Assembly (NCBI GenBank): GCA_039186015.1
Contig: JBCDAH010000075.1
Span: 1-23,349 of the forward strand
Direction: 5' to 3'
DNA: 23,349 nucleotides
From: JBCBWG01 sp039186015
GTDB lineage: Bacteria > Pseudomonadota > Alphaproteobacteria > Rhizobiales > Hyphomicrobiaceae
Shown: one piece after another, positions 1-7,529 of the stretch
Position numbering within the stretch: position 1 is the first letter of the stretch
Layout: every line of letters begins with the position of its first letter
Program-made: the position numbers and the translations under genes
Notes under the pieces: generated by a model
Databases searched by the model: none
Told to the model about the DNA's origin: nothing
Seen by the model: only the letters and a program-made list of their open reading frames with translations

Positions 1-891
1 GAGGGTCTTCGCGCGATTGTGGTCGAAGATCTGGCCACCGGCGTCCAAGCGGGCACATCATCGCGCTTCGAGAACTACATGGGGTTTCCGACCGGCTTCT
101 CGGGTGGTGATCTTGTCTGGCGAGGCGAAGTTCAAGCGTTGAAATTCGGCACGCGGTTCGCGATGCCACGGCGCGTTGTGGCCCTTGAGAAAGACGATCG
201 TGGTGCATTTCGCGCGACGCTGGATAACGGCAGGAAGATCGAAGCCAAAGCCGTCGTTATCGCAACTGGGGTGCAGTACCGGCGTCTGCCGCTTGCGCGT
301 TTGGAGGAGTTCGAAGGAAACGGCATCTACTATGCGGCCACGGAAACGGAAGCGCGCTATTGCCGAGATGGAGAGGTCATCATCATAGGCGGTGGCAACT
401 CCGCAGGGCAGGCAGCCATGTATCTTTGTCGCTCGGCCAAGCACGTTCATTTGATGGTGCGCGGAAAATCGCTGGGGATCTCCATGTCTGAATACCTCTC
501 CAGCCGGTTGCAGGCTGATCCAGGTATTACGATCCACTACGAGACAGAAGTCGTCGGGCTTCATGGAGACCAAGGGCTTGCCGAAGTTGACATTCGTTCA
601 CGCGCGACTGGCCGCACAACCACAATGAAAACCAATGCAGTGTTCGTCATGGTCGGGGCAGCACCGAACACCGAATGGCTCTCCTCGCTGGTCGAACTTG
701 ATGGGAAAGGGTTTGTTTTGACGGGGTCCTTAGCCGGGCAAGACTTCCCTTACGCGACGTCCATGCCGGGAATCTTCGCTGTGGGTGACGTCCGCGCTGG
801 TTCCGTGAAGCGCGTCGCGTCAGCGGTTGGGGAAGGGTCGGTGGTCATCTCGAAGGTGTGGGATCACGTGAACGATGCCGAGGCGCCGTAG
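1..891 (+). CDS. Thioredoxin-reductase-like FAD-dependent oxidoreductase, 5' end missing
   Basis: The frame is already open at base 1, so the true start lies upstream; 296 residues remain. The first residues (EGLRAIVVEDLATG, then SSRFENYMGFPTG) match the early FAD-domain region of thioredoxin-reductase-like proteins, so only the first dinucleotide-binding loop and anything before it are missing. A second Rossmann motif GGGNSAGQ lies at about 388-411, and the C-terminal FAD motif GIFAVGDVRAGSVKRVASAVGEG at about 769-837 is intact. The redox CxxC of true thioredoxin reductases is absent: before the NADPH motif the sequence reads AATETEARYC with a single Cys. This pattern is known from the flavoprotein group often fused behind a cyclic-nucleotide-binding or response-regulator domain. 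The N-terminal partner, if any, lies outside the window. Family is clear; physiological electron acceptor unknown. Confidence 0.88.
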   Translation, partial: EGLRAIVVEDLATGVQAGTSSRFENYMGFPTGFSGGDLVWRGEVQALKFGTRFAMPRRVVALEKDDRGAFRATLDNGRKIEAKAVVIATGVQYRRLPLARLEEFEGNGIYYAATETEARYCRDGEVIIIGGGNSAGQAAMYLCRSAKHVHLMVRGKSLGISMSEYLSSRLQADPGITIHYETEVVGLHGDQGLAEVDIRSRATGRTTTMKTNAVFVMVGAAPNTEWLSSLVELDGKGFVLTGSLAGQDFPYATSMPGIFAVGDVRAGSVKRVASAVGEGSVVISKVWDHVNDAEAP

Positions 892-1261
892 TTGAGCCGT
901 GAGACAGCCCGCGATTAATCGAACGCTACTCAGGTTTGGCTGGCTCCATTCCACACCTCGTCCTTAGCTCTTCCTGGCCTGCACCCAACGGCACAATTTT
1001 GTGTGTGACCTGACGACATCGGACATTTCCGATGTCATTGGATCAAGAACGCCGCATCTGGAAACATCCGAGTTCGAGATGGAAGATGTTGGGCTGCGAA
1101 GTGCGTCCGCCTGTGGCAAAATCGATCTTATGTGCCGAGCGCCACTGTCGACCTTCTGTCTCCAAGTCTCAGGCCGTGCGGTCGCCGGAAACGCACAGCG
1201 CGGATTTTGTTACCGATTGCACTTCCGTTAGACTGCAGGCGATTAGGTTTGGAGATGCCAC
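892..1261. other. 370-bp gap without a convincing gene
   Basis: Short frames on both strands show no recognisable motif and no good ribosome-binding site. The stretch holds the 22-bp dyad listed separately and, just before the next gene, a GGAG ribosome-binding sequence. No T-rich terminator tail was seen after the flavoprotein gene. Confidence 0.6.
1015..1036. repeat. 22-bp inverted repeat (9-bp arms, 4-bp loop)
   Basis: GACATCGGA is followed after four bases by its exact reverse complement TCCGATGTC. It lies 124 bp after the flavoprotein stop and 225 bp before the TIR gene. With no T run on either side it is a poor intrinsic terminator. It could be an operator, a REP-like element or the remains of a mobile-element end. 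Confidence 0.7.
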
Positions 1262-3007
1262 GTGGGATGGAAGATATTTATAAACTACAGGCGGGACGAC
1301 AGCGCGCCGTATGCAATGATCATTGCGCAATACCTCGAGCGCCGCTTTGGCTCGCGCAATGTGTTCATTGACATCGACCGCATTCGTGCCGGTCAAGAGT
1401 TTCCGAAAATTCTAGAAGGATTCCTCGCGCAAACGAACGTCATGCTGGTTGTCATCGGGCCCGACTGGCTGACGGTGAAAGATGACAACGGCCGGCCCCG
1501 CCTCGAAAGTTCGAACGATTGGGTACGCCTCGAAATCGAGCAGGCGCTTGCCCGCAACATCCCCATCATTCCAGTAACCGTCGCGGGCGCGACACTGCCA
1601 GGCAGCGCATCGCTCCTACCAAGCCTCAGCCGACTTGCCGACTTTCAGGCGATCTCCGTCTCGACCGACAGTTTTCGCCATGACATGGCGGGCTTGGTTC
1701 GCGACATCACGTCCAGCGGACACGGTCGCACATGGATGGCAACAGCTGCCGTCGCTATGGTCTTTGTGCTCGCACTTGCAGGCGGCCTCGGATGGTGGTT
1801 CCGCAACGACCTCCTTGCGATGCGGCCGCTGGGCGATGCGAACCCAGTTACAGTTCGACAAAAGATCGCAGCGGCGAAGAGGCCCGAACCAGCAATTCCG
1901 ACCACGCCTGCGGCAAGCGAAGCGCCTAAGCCGGCCGTAGCCAAGGATTCGGTCTCGGGTCTTTCGGCGCCGGCTTACAAGCCAAAGTCGGAGCCAAAGC
2001 CAACGTTGCAGCCAAGAGTGCTTGTCAAGACATCGAGGACGATATCGGCAATTGCGCCCGCGCCGTCGTCGTCAAAAGTTGCGATCTCGGGTGAGATCAG
2101 CCCGGGCCAACCGTCCTTGTCTGTCTGGGACTACGCGACCGGCGAAAAGATCATCGAACTTGCAGCGGACAACAGACGCTTTGAAAGGCTCTACTGGTCC
2201 ACGCGTGAGGATCTGATTTATGCTGTGCCTCCGTATCAGGGCGGTACACACCAAGTTTTCGAGTTTCACGTGCGGTCGGGGACAGAGAGAGTCGCGTTTG
2301 AAACTTCCCAGTCCATTGGGTCTCTTATCATTGATGACAAAGGACTTCAGGCTGTCATTCTGAAAGATGACAGCTTGCTCTTCTTTCTTGATGAAAAGAC
2401 CCGGGACCAAGCATGGAGACGAGATCGCGAGACGTGGGGCAAACTGTGCATGGGCCCTCAAGATTTTTTTACAACCGCATGCGACGGCGATAGACCCGAA
2501 GCCGACCAGACCCTTCGGAACATGCGCTGCTACCCTGGGCACCCGGCGGTTCACGTCAAGTCAATGAACCAGCTTATCATGATGGGCTCACGCTCATGCT
2601 TCCTCATATGGGATTTGAAGACCCGGACCCCACTTCGGCTCATTAAGATGCCAGACCGAGGGATAATTACAGACGCAGTAGTATCGCCTGATGAGAAGAT
2701 ATTCGCATTCGGCAGCTACAAAGGCAATGTCCATATCTGGGACATGACCAATTGGAAAGAGATACGCACCATTCGCGCTCATTCCGATAGCATTGACAGT
2801 ATCATCTTTTCGAACGACAGCAAAAGCATTGTAACCGACTCCGGCAAATGCCGCGACAAGATCAAAGCCTGGGACCTATTAACCGGCGCCAAAATGAAGG
2901 ACATCTATGACAAGGCCGGGCTTTGCTTCTTTGACATAAAGCTTGGCATGAAAAACAACAGGCTTCTTGCCTCAGGATACGATGTGACAGTCTTGAGCTT
3001 TCCCTGA
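1262..3007 (+). CDS. TIR domain, transmembrane and WD40-like propeller protein
   Basis: A 581-residue protein starting at GTG, with GGAG eight to nine bases upstream. Residues 1-150 form a TIR domain of the bacterial TIR_2 type: FINYRRDDS at 6-14, VFIDIDRIRAGQEF at 34-47, VVIGPDWL at 63-70. NDWVRLEIEQAL at 85-96 lines up by eye with the SARM1 segment that holds its catalytic glutamate, making Glu91 the candidate NADase residue. A hydrophobic stretch at about 158-180 should span the membrane. A Pro/Lys/Ala-rich linker follows at 190-260. Residues 280-581 contain repeated blades ending in WD or IWD (SVWD, LIWD, HIWD, KAWD), as in a beta-propeller. The predicted layout is cytoplasmic TIR and periplasmic propeller, as an inference. 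Possible roles are NAD-depleting immunity, a stress sensor or a signalling scaffold. No partner gene is coupled to it: the next gene is 156 bp away. Confidence 0.85.
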   Translation: MGWKIFINYRRDDSAPYAMIIAQYLERRFGSRNVFIDIDRIRAGQEFPKILEGFLAQTNVMLVVIGPDWLTVKDDNGRPRLESSNDWVRLEIEQALARNIPIIPVTVAGATLPGSASLLPSLSRLADFQAISVSTDSFRHDMAGLVRDITSSGHGRTWMATAAVAMVFVLALAGGLGWWFRNDLLAMRPLGDANPVTVRQKIAAAKRPEPAIPTTPAASEAPKPAVAKDSVSGLSAPAYKPKSEPKPTLQPRVLVKTSRTISAIAPAPSSSKVAISGEISPGQPSLSVWDYATGEKIIELAADNRRFERLYWSTREDLIYAVPPYQGGTHQVFEFHVRSGTERVAFETSQSIGSLIIDDKGLQAVILKDDSLLFFLDEKTRDQAWRRDRETWGKLCMGPQDFFTTACDGDRPEADQTLRNMRCYPGHPAVHVKSMNQLIMMGSRSCFLIWDLKTRTPLRLIKMPDRGIITDAVVSPDEKIFAFGSYKGNVHIWDMTNWKEIRTIRAHSDSIDSIIFSNDSKSIVTDSGKCRDKIKAWDLLTGAKMKDIYDKAGLCFFDIKLGMKNNRLLASGYDVTVLSFP

Positions 3008-3163
3008 TCGTGCGCAGTCTTTCCCAAACGGTCCCACGCTCGACATCGTCGCCTATTGCCCGACGCCAGAGACAACCGCCACACCGTTGACGACACGACC
3101 AAACCAACACGGAGACACGGCCGTAACAGCACCATCGACCGTCGCGAAACTCTGGTGCCCGCC

Positions 3164-4000
3164 ATGTCCGGAACGCTATCCTTACGCCTGTCCACGCCCT
3201 TGCCTGAGGCGATCTACTGGGCCGTTGCCGGCACCATGGCCGCAGCATTTGTCATGACGCTTGTCATCGCCATGTTCGATCCGCGGACGATTGATGGTAC
3301 TGTCTCGGTCTGGGCCAAACCGCTGAAGTTCGAGCTGGCATTGTCGATCCACGCGGCGACTCTCGCGCTTGTGATGATGGCGTTAAGCGATCCCATGCGG
3401 TCCGGCGCAGCGATGACGATCGTTGCCGTTGTTTTTCTCGCGGCGTGTATCGTCGAGATGGGATACATCATCTTCCAGGCCGCAAACGGGGCGCACTCTC
3501 ACTTTAATGTGGCGACGTCGTTTCATCGGTTCATGTGGTCGATGATGGCGCTGGCCGCCATCGCGATTGTCGGTGCTGCCGCTGCGGTCGGTGTGGCTGC
3601 AGCTGTCGACTCCGGCAACCGGCTCGCACCGACCCTGAAATGGGCAATCGCGCTCGGTTTGATCGGCGGCACCTTTCTTACGATCTACACGGCCTTCACA
3701 ATCGGCGCGCGTATGTCGCCTTACGTCGGTGCTGTGCCAGCGCATGATGCGCGTATGGCGTTGACGGGCTGGTCGCTGACCGGTGGCGATTTGCGTGTCG
3801 CCCATTTTTTGGCGACGCACATGATCCAGATTCTGCCGCTGATTGGGCTTGCGGTTGCGTACGTCCTGCCGGGACGTCTGGGGATCGTGGTTATCGTTGT
3901 CACTACGCTGAGCTGGAGTGCCATGACGCTAGCCGAGTACGCACGCGCGCTCGCCGGCGAACCATCCCCCTTCGCACGAACTCTCGAGCGCGGTCTCTGA
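3164..4000 (+). CDS. Conserved seven-helix integral membrane protein, function unknown
   Basis: The frame is open from a TTG at 3056, but the stretch before the ATG at 3164 is polar and unlike a protein N-terminus. The start at MSGTLSLRL is therefore preferred, giving 278 residues. About seven hydrophobic helices can be read, beginning IYWAVAGTMAAAFVMTLVIA and ending near the C-terminus with GIVVIVVTTLSWSAMTLA. Loops carry conserved-looking patches: VWAKPLKFELALS after helix 1, NVATSFHRFMWSMM before helix 4, GARMSPYVG after helix 5, and GDLRVAHFLATHMIQ before helix 6. The two histidines of the last patch and the HRFMW histidine lie at helix ends, which might suit a metal or heme, but this is speculation. 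I do not recognise a named family. It follows the TIR gene on the same strand with a 156-bp gap, so co-transcription is possible but unproven. Confidence 0.75.
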   Translation: MSGTLSLRLSTPLPEAIYWAVAGTMAAAFVMTLVIAMFDPRTIDGTVSVWAKPLKFELALSIHAATLALVMMALSDPMRSGAAMTIVAVVFLAACIVEMGYIIFQAANGAHSHFNVATSFHRFMWSMMALAAIAIVGAAAAVGVAAAVDSGNRLAPTLKWAIALGLIGGTFLTIYTAFTIGARMSPYVGAVPAHDARMALTGWSLTGGDLRVAHFLATHMIQILPLIGLAVAYVLPGRLGIVVIVVTTLSWSAMTLAEYARALAGEPSPFARTLERGL

Positions 4001-4062
4001 TGCATCAATGCCGTACGGGCCCAGAGACGGAGCGATGTCACTTCATACGCCGCAAACCATGA

Positions 4063-4617
4063 CTACGGGTGCCCGTCGGTCTGCTCCGCATTGTCGTCAA
4101 ACCGAAGACAGTAGAGGATCAGCGTATTGGCTGGTCCTTCCGTTTGGCCGACGGGCACAAATCCACAGCGCAACATCAGCTGTCGCGAGCGGACGTTTGG
4201 TTCATCCACGGCGGCGACGAGTTGCGCGAGGCGGAGTGATTGCCGCGCGTAGGTGATGAGCGCACCGACCGCTTCGGCCGCGAGGCCCTGTCTCCAGGAT
4301 GTCGGGGCCAATGCGATGATCGGTTCAATACCGCCCCTCAGCTCCGGAACAGCACTCATGGCGTCCGATACGGGATGTAAACCAGCAGCCCCAATCAGAC
4401 CACCGTCGGGCGCCTCGATCATCCACAGGCCGAGGCCGCCCACAGCCAAGCGCTCGCTGTCTGCCAGCATGCTTGCAACGGTCTCCCGAGGAAGGATCGT
4501 GTTGTCACAAAGATAGCGCCGGACGTCTTTATCGTGCAGCAACTCCAACAGAGCGCTCAGGTCGCCGCTTGTCGCCGGTCGCAACCGTCCCCGCCGCATG
4601 GAGAGATGTGGTTTCAC
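4063..4617 (-). CDS. GNAT-family N-acetyltransferase (RimJ/RimL type)
   Basis: A 184-residue protein. The GTG at 4617 is preferred because GGGGG lies about six bases upstream; an internal ATG at 4599 has no such site. The N-terminus reads RLRPATSGDLSALLELLHDKDVRRYL, a typical GNAT opening strand and helix. The acetyl-CoA loop is seen as WRQGLAAEAVGAL, and the C-terminal signature DEPNVRSRQLMLRCGFVPVG matches the N..S...k.GF pattern of RimJ/RimL-like enzymes. Such enzymes move an acetyl group to amino groups of proteins or small molecules in the cytoplasm; the acceptor cannot be told here. It lies 64 bp after the racemase-like gene on the same strand and may share its transcript. Confidence 0.88.
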   Translation of the reverse strand: MKPHLSMRRGRLRPATSGDLSALLELLHDKDVRRYLCDNTILPRETVASMLADSERLAVGGLGLWMIEAPDGGLIGAAGLHPVSDAMSAVPELRGGIEPIIALAPTSWRQGLAAEAVGALITYARQSLRLAQLVAAVDEPNVRSRQLMLRCGFVPVGQTEGPANTLILYCLRFDDNAEQTDGHP

Positions 4618-4681
4618 TCAAGCCCCCAGAAACAACCCGCCACCTCGATAGCCGCGCGCGCACGTTGCCACGACGCTGGCG

Positions 4682-5365
4682 TTAGGATGTCGGCGCCAGC
4701 TTATCGACCGCGGATCGCATCGTGCGAACAGCTGATTCAGGACTTGTCAAAACGGGTATGCGAACACGCCCTTCAACGGCTTGCCGGGCGCGACTTGTCG
4801 AAAACTGTGCCAACATCAACGCATCACACCCCTCGAGCTGAGCGGCCGCGTCTGCCAGCAACGCATTGTGGCGCTCAACATCACCGGTTTGGAGCGCCTC
4901 CAACGCATCGGCGACAAGCACGGTCTTAATTCTGGCAGACCGGCCTTGCAAGCGCGCCGCTTCGTGGAATTCCGCCTCCATGCTCTCGACCGAGGGTGCG
5001 AACGTCGCCAACATTCCAATCCGATCACCGGCGCGCAAGGCGGCATCGAACATGGCCTCGTTCGGCTTCAGTGTGAGCACGGGACTGCGTGCCGCAAACG
5101 CCGCGATCGCCGGGCCGAATGCGGAGCACGTAAACAAAACCGCCGCGACATTCGTCGATAGTGCATAGTCGCCAAGCGCCGCGATGCGAGACCCCATCGC
5201 AGGCGTTAACGCTCCATCACGCGCGCGATCGACACTCAGCGAATCATCCCAAATATTGACACGTTCCGCAGCGGGCCAATGGTCTTCGAACGCAGCGGCA
5301 GTCGGCGCCATGGCAACTTCAACAGCATGGATCAGCGCGACCCGCGGGGGAAGAGAGTCTGTCAT
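4682..5365 (-). CDS. Asp/Glu racemase-superfamily protein with a single catalytic-site cysteine
   Basis: A 227-residue protein starting at ATG with GAGG about nine bases upstream. It shows the two-lobed Asp/Glu racemase fold markers: VALIHAVEVAM at the N-terminus, VAAVLFTCSAFGPAI around residues 73-87, RIGMLATFAPSVESM at 115-129 and DALMLAQFSTSRA at 181-193. Racemases of this superfamily normally use two cysteines, one per lobe. Here Cys80 of FTCSAFG is present, but the second position in LAQFST is Phe188. One-cysteine members, such as arylmalonate decarboxylase, are known to do chemistry other than two-base racemisation, so a lyase or isomerase role is as likely as racemisation. The substrate is unknown. 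The 108-bp gap upstream should hold its promoter; the GNAT gene follows. Confidence 0.85.
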   Translation of the reverse strand: MTDSLPPRVALIHAVEVAMAPTAAAFEDHWPAAERVNIWDDSLSVDRARDGALTPAMGSRIAALGDYALSTNVAAVLFTCSAFGPAIAAFAARSPVLTLKPNEAMFDAALRAGDRIGMLATFAPSVESMEAEFHEAARLQGRSARIKTVLVADALEALQTGDVERHNALLADAAAQLEGCDALMLAQFSTSRARQAVEGRVRIPVLTSPESAVRTMRSAVDKLAPTS

Positions 5366-5473
5366 TCGTGTTGGCCTCGATTTGCCGAATGGCGGTGATA
5401 AACACGTGTCGACTGCGCTCGGTAATCGCTTGAGACACGCGCGACCGGCATGACTTGTGCACCATGTTCTGAT

Positions 5474-6040
5474 CTAAAATCCACCCGGCCCCTCAACGGG
5501 TGGGTAGGCGGAAATGGCAGCGTCCAGCCGTGCGGCCAACACACTATGGGCATCGCCGAGCGCCTCACGAATGGTCTGCGCCTCCAGCCTGTACGTTGCA
5601 CATTTCTCGTCCGACCAATGCGGAGGCGCGCTTTGCAGGTTGGAGATCCGGTCCGCCAGTTTGACACACCAAACGGCGTAAGGCTGCTGCCGGATGCGCT
5701 GCAAGCTATCCTGCATTGCCTCCGTTTTTGGGAGAGCCGGAGACTTCGACAGCGCAAGCACGCCGTTCGCCACCGCTGCCCCGAACATCCCCTCCAGCTC
5801 GGCGGCCGTGACATCCTGATCTTCAACCGTGTCATGCAGAATGGCGCATTGGACCGCCAAATCGAGATCATCCAAAGGCATCTCGACGTGCGCGGAAATC
5901 AGCTCCAGAACAACATCTCCGATGTGCCCCAGGTAGTTGGCTGGGCTGCCGGGTACGTGCTGCGCGGCATGACAGACGGCAGCAAAGCGCCACGCGGAGC
6001 GCCATGGCACAGCGGCGCGTGGGCCCTTGGTTGCCTGCAT
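5474..6040 (-). CDS. Stand-alone HD-domain hydrolase, Mesh1/SpoT type
   Basis: A 188-residue protein. The ATG at 6040 is chosen over a GTG two codons earlier because GGGAGG ends five bases before it. The whole protein is one HD domain of the RelA/SpoT hydrolase class: AAVCHAAQHVPGSPANYLGH at 21-39, CAILHDTVED at 65-74, MFGAAVANGVLALSKSPALP at 85-104, and VKLADRISNLQ at 126-136. The metal ligands expected from Mesh1 and SpoT are all present: His39, His69-Asp70 and Asp130. The stretch WSDEKCATYRLEAQTIREAL resembles the Mesh1 C-terminal helix. No synthetase, TGS or ACT domain is present. By family it would hydrolyse (p)ppGpp or, as reported for Mesh1, NADPH; which one cannot be read from sequence. 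It is flanked by same-strand genes but overlaps neither. Confidence 0.87.
   Translation of the reverse strand: MQATKGPRAAVPWRSAWRFAAVCHAAQHVPGSPANYLGHIGDVVLELISAHVEMPLDDLDLAVQCAILHDTVEDQDVTAAELEGMFGAAVANGVLALSKSPALPKTEAMQDSLQRIRQQPYAVWCVKLADRISNLQSAPPHWSDEKCATYRLEAQTIREALGDAHSVLAARLDAAISAYPPVEGPGGF
5481..5503 (-). terminator. Possible terminator hairpin over the end of the HD gene
   Basis: On the minus strand CCACCCG, nine bases and CGGGTGG form a perfect 7-bp GC-rich stem, followed at once by ATTTTAG. The TAG is the stop codon of the HD gene, so the stem lies inside its last codons. The T run is only four bases, so termination may be partial. Confidence 0.4.
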
Positions 6041-6136
6041 GTGCACCTCCCTGCAAACTGCCTTTCACATATGGCGCCGCCTTTGCTCGCCACACCTGAC
6101 TTCGGCAATTCATCTGCGGTGCGCTGCCCCATAACG

Positions 6137-6964
6137 TCAAGCACTCTTGACGCCGCGGCAGACCACGAACTCTCCGGGAATGCGATAGCCGTTGGGTGTT
6201 CGGAACTGCGCAATTGACGCCAGATACTCGCGGTGCGCCGCCTCGCGTGTTGCCGCGTCGAACCGGTGATATGCCAGTGCGACCGGCCCCCCGGCAAACG
6301 CCGCTTCGATGGCTGCCTGGTCATCCGAATAGGGCAGCTCGGAGAGCAGACGGGTTGTTGCGACATCCACGAATCCCTCTGTGGACATGGCGGTCGCCAG
6401 GCTCGGTCCGGTGCCAAGCCGGAAGAAGAACGGACACACGGTCGACTTCACCCGCTCATCCACAATCGGAAAGATCTCAGCCCAACCGCACTTCGCCCGT
6501 TCGCCCCATACGGCCAATACGGCCCGACCGCCCGGTTTGAGAACCCGCAGTGCTTCCGCAATCGCCTTGGCTGGGTCGGCAACATACATGAGGCCGAGCG
6601 CGCACGTGACGAGATCAACGCTGCAGTCCGGCAGCATCTCGATGTTCTCTGCATCCGCGCGCGCCGTAGAGAAGTGCTCCACTCCCTTTGATTTGGCGAT
6701 CTGCCGAATCTCGAAGATCATCTTTTCCGAAATGTCGGTTGCGAGGATACGCCCGGATGGTCCGACCGCCATGGCCAAGGGGAAGCTGACAAGTCCGGTC
6801 CCGCAAGCCAGATCAAGCACGTGCTCACCGGGTTGTGCATTGGCTTGCCGCAAGACCTCCGCATGCGCGTCCGCCAAACTCTCTTTCCAGCCGGCTTCGT
6901 AAGCGTCGGCTGCCTTATCCCAACCGTAGCGCTGAATGCGCCTTTGCATTTTTGCATCCATCAT
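6137..6964 (-). CDS. Class I SAM-dependent methyltransferase
   Basis: A 275-residue protein with two adjacent ATG codons at 6964 and 6961; GCGGGGGA lies just upstream. The SAM-binding motif I VLDLACGTGLVSFPLA lies at about 49-64, motif II ILATDISEKMI at about 74-84, an acidic motif ARADAENIEMLP follows, and VLKPGGRAVLAVWGE is the usual post-motif. The C-terminal 100 residues (FFFRLGTGPSLATAMSTEGF onwards) match the UbiE/Methyltransf_11 group, in which this part holds the substrate lid. The substrate is not identifiable. Its ATG overlaps the stop codon of the upstream OsmC-like gene by four bases, so the two are translationally coupled and presumably act on the same problem. Confidence 0.88.
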   Translation of the reverse strand: MMDAKMQRRIQRYGWDKAADAYEAGWKESLADAHAEVLRQANAQPGEHVLDLACGTGLVSFPLAMAVGPSGRILATDISEKMIFEIRQIAKSKGVEHFSTARADAENIEMLPDCSVDLVTCALGLMYVADPAKAIAEALRVLKPGGRAVLAVWGERAKCGWAEIFPIVDERVKSTVCPFFFRLGTGPSLATAMSTEGFVDVATTRLLSELPYSDDQAAIEAAFAGGPVALAYHRFDAATREAAHREYLASIAQFRTPNGYRIPGEFVVCRGVKSA

Positions 6965-7506
6965 CGATCCCCCGCAGCAGCTACATTCATGTCCGCGTTG
7001 ACGACCGAGAGGCGGTGTTCGACCTCCTGGCGGTTCAAGAACACGTCCATCAAGGGGCTGTACTGCAGGGACGTTCGGACAACGTCATCGATCAGCTCAG
7101 GTGATGCCGGCGATGACACCGTGATCGACAAACGCACGCCTTCAAAGCCCGGAGCTATGTCATTGCGGACCCCAAGCTGGCCGCGGGCGTCCACATCTGT
7201 TTCGAGAACAACTTCCAACTGATCGATTGGAACGTCGCGGCGTGCCGCCCATTGCTTGATGCCGATTGCGACGCACCCCGACATGGCGGAACGAAGCACC
7301 ATGCTCGGCGTCGGTCCGGTATTGTCTCCGCCGAGCGATTGCCCGACGTCCAGCGTCAAGTTCTGACCCGCCTCTTCAATTGCGCACTGGGTGCCTGAGG
7401 TCAAAGTCGCGACGTTGCGATACACCCGCTGTCCGCGCTCCGGCCGCAAGGTTACCGTTTTGGTCGCGCGATCGAGCGCGTTCTTTATCGTTTCTACGTC
7501 TGACAT
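6961..7506 (-). CDS. OsmC-family protein, second redox cysteine replaced by serine
   Basis: A 181-residue protein. The second of two nearby ATGs (7506) is preferred because GGAG lies six bases before it, whereas the first ATG abuts that site. OsmC features are the VGQSLGGDNTGPTPSMVLRSAMSGCVAIGI stretch, in which Cys78 sits at the position of the peroxidatic cysteine, and the C-terminal TSLQYSPLMDVFLN. In OsmC and Ohr peroxidases that second stretch carries the resolving cysteine of a CP motif; here it is Ser150-Pro. The protein therefore belongs to the one-cysteine YhfA-like side of the family, and classic two-cysteine organic-hydroperoxide reduction is doubtful. It lies 23 bp after the monooxygenase gene and overlaps the methyltransferase gene by four bases. 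Confidence 0.86.
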   Translation of the reverse strand: MSDVETIKNALDRATKTVTLRPERGQRVYRNVATLTSGTQCAIEEAGQNLTLDVGQSLGGDNTGPTPSMVLRSAMSGCVAIGIKQWAARRDVPIDQLEVVLETDVDARGQLGVRNDIAPGFEGVRLSITVSSPASPELIDDVVRTSLQYSPLMDVFLNRQEVEHRLSVVNADMNVAAAGDR

Positions 7507-7529
7507 AGCCATCTCCAGTCAAGTATCAG

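Noticed and set aside
1015..1036. Intrinsic terminator of the flavoprotein gene
   Set aside because: The stem is strong, but no T run follows on either strand.
1262..4000. A multi-gene antiphage operon built around the TIR protein
   Set aside because: No nuclease, cyclase, SIR2, Argonaute or STAND partner is next to it. Only a membrane protein follows, after a 156-bp gap, so an operon is not claimed.
5450..6217. Plus-strand open frame of about 255 codons
   Set aside because: Antisense to the HD hydrolase gene, whose catalytic motifs are intact; the plus-strand product is Arg/Pro-rich and unrecognisable.
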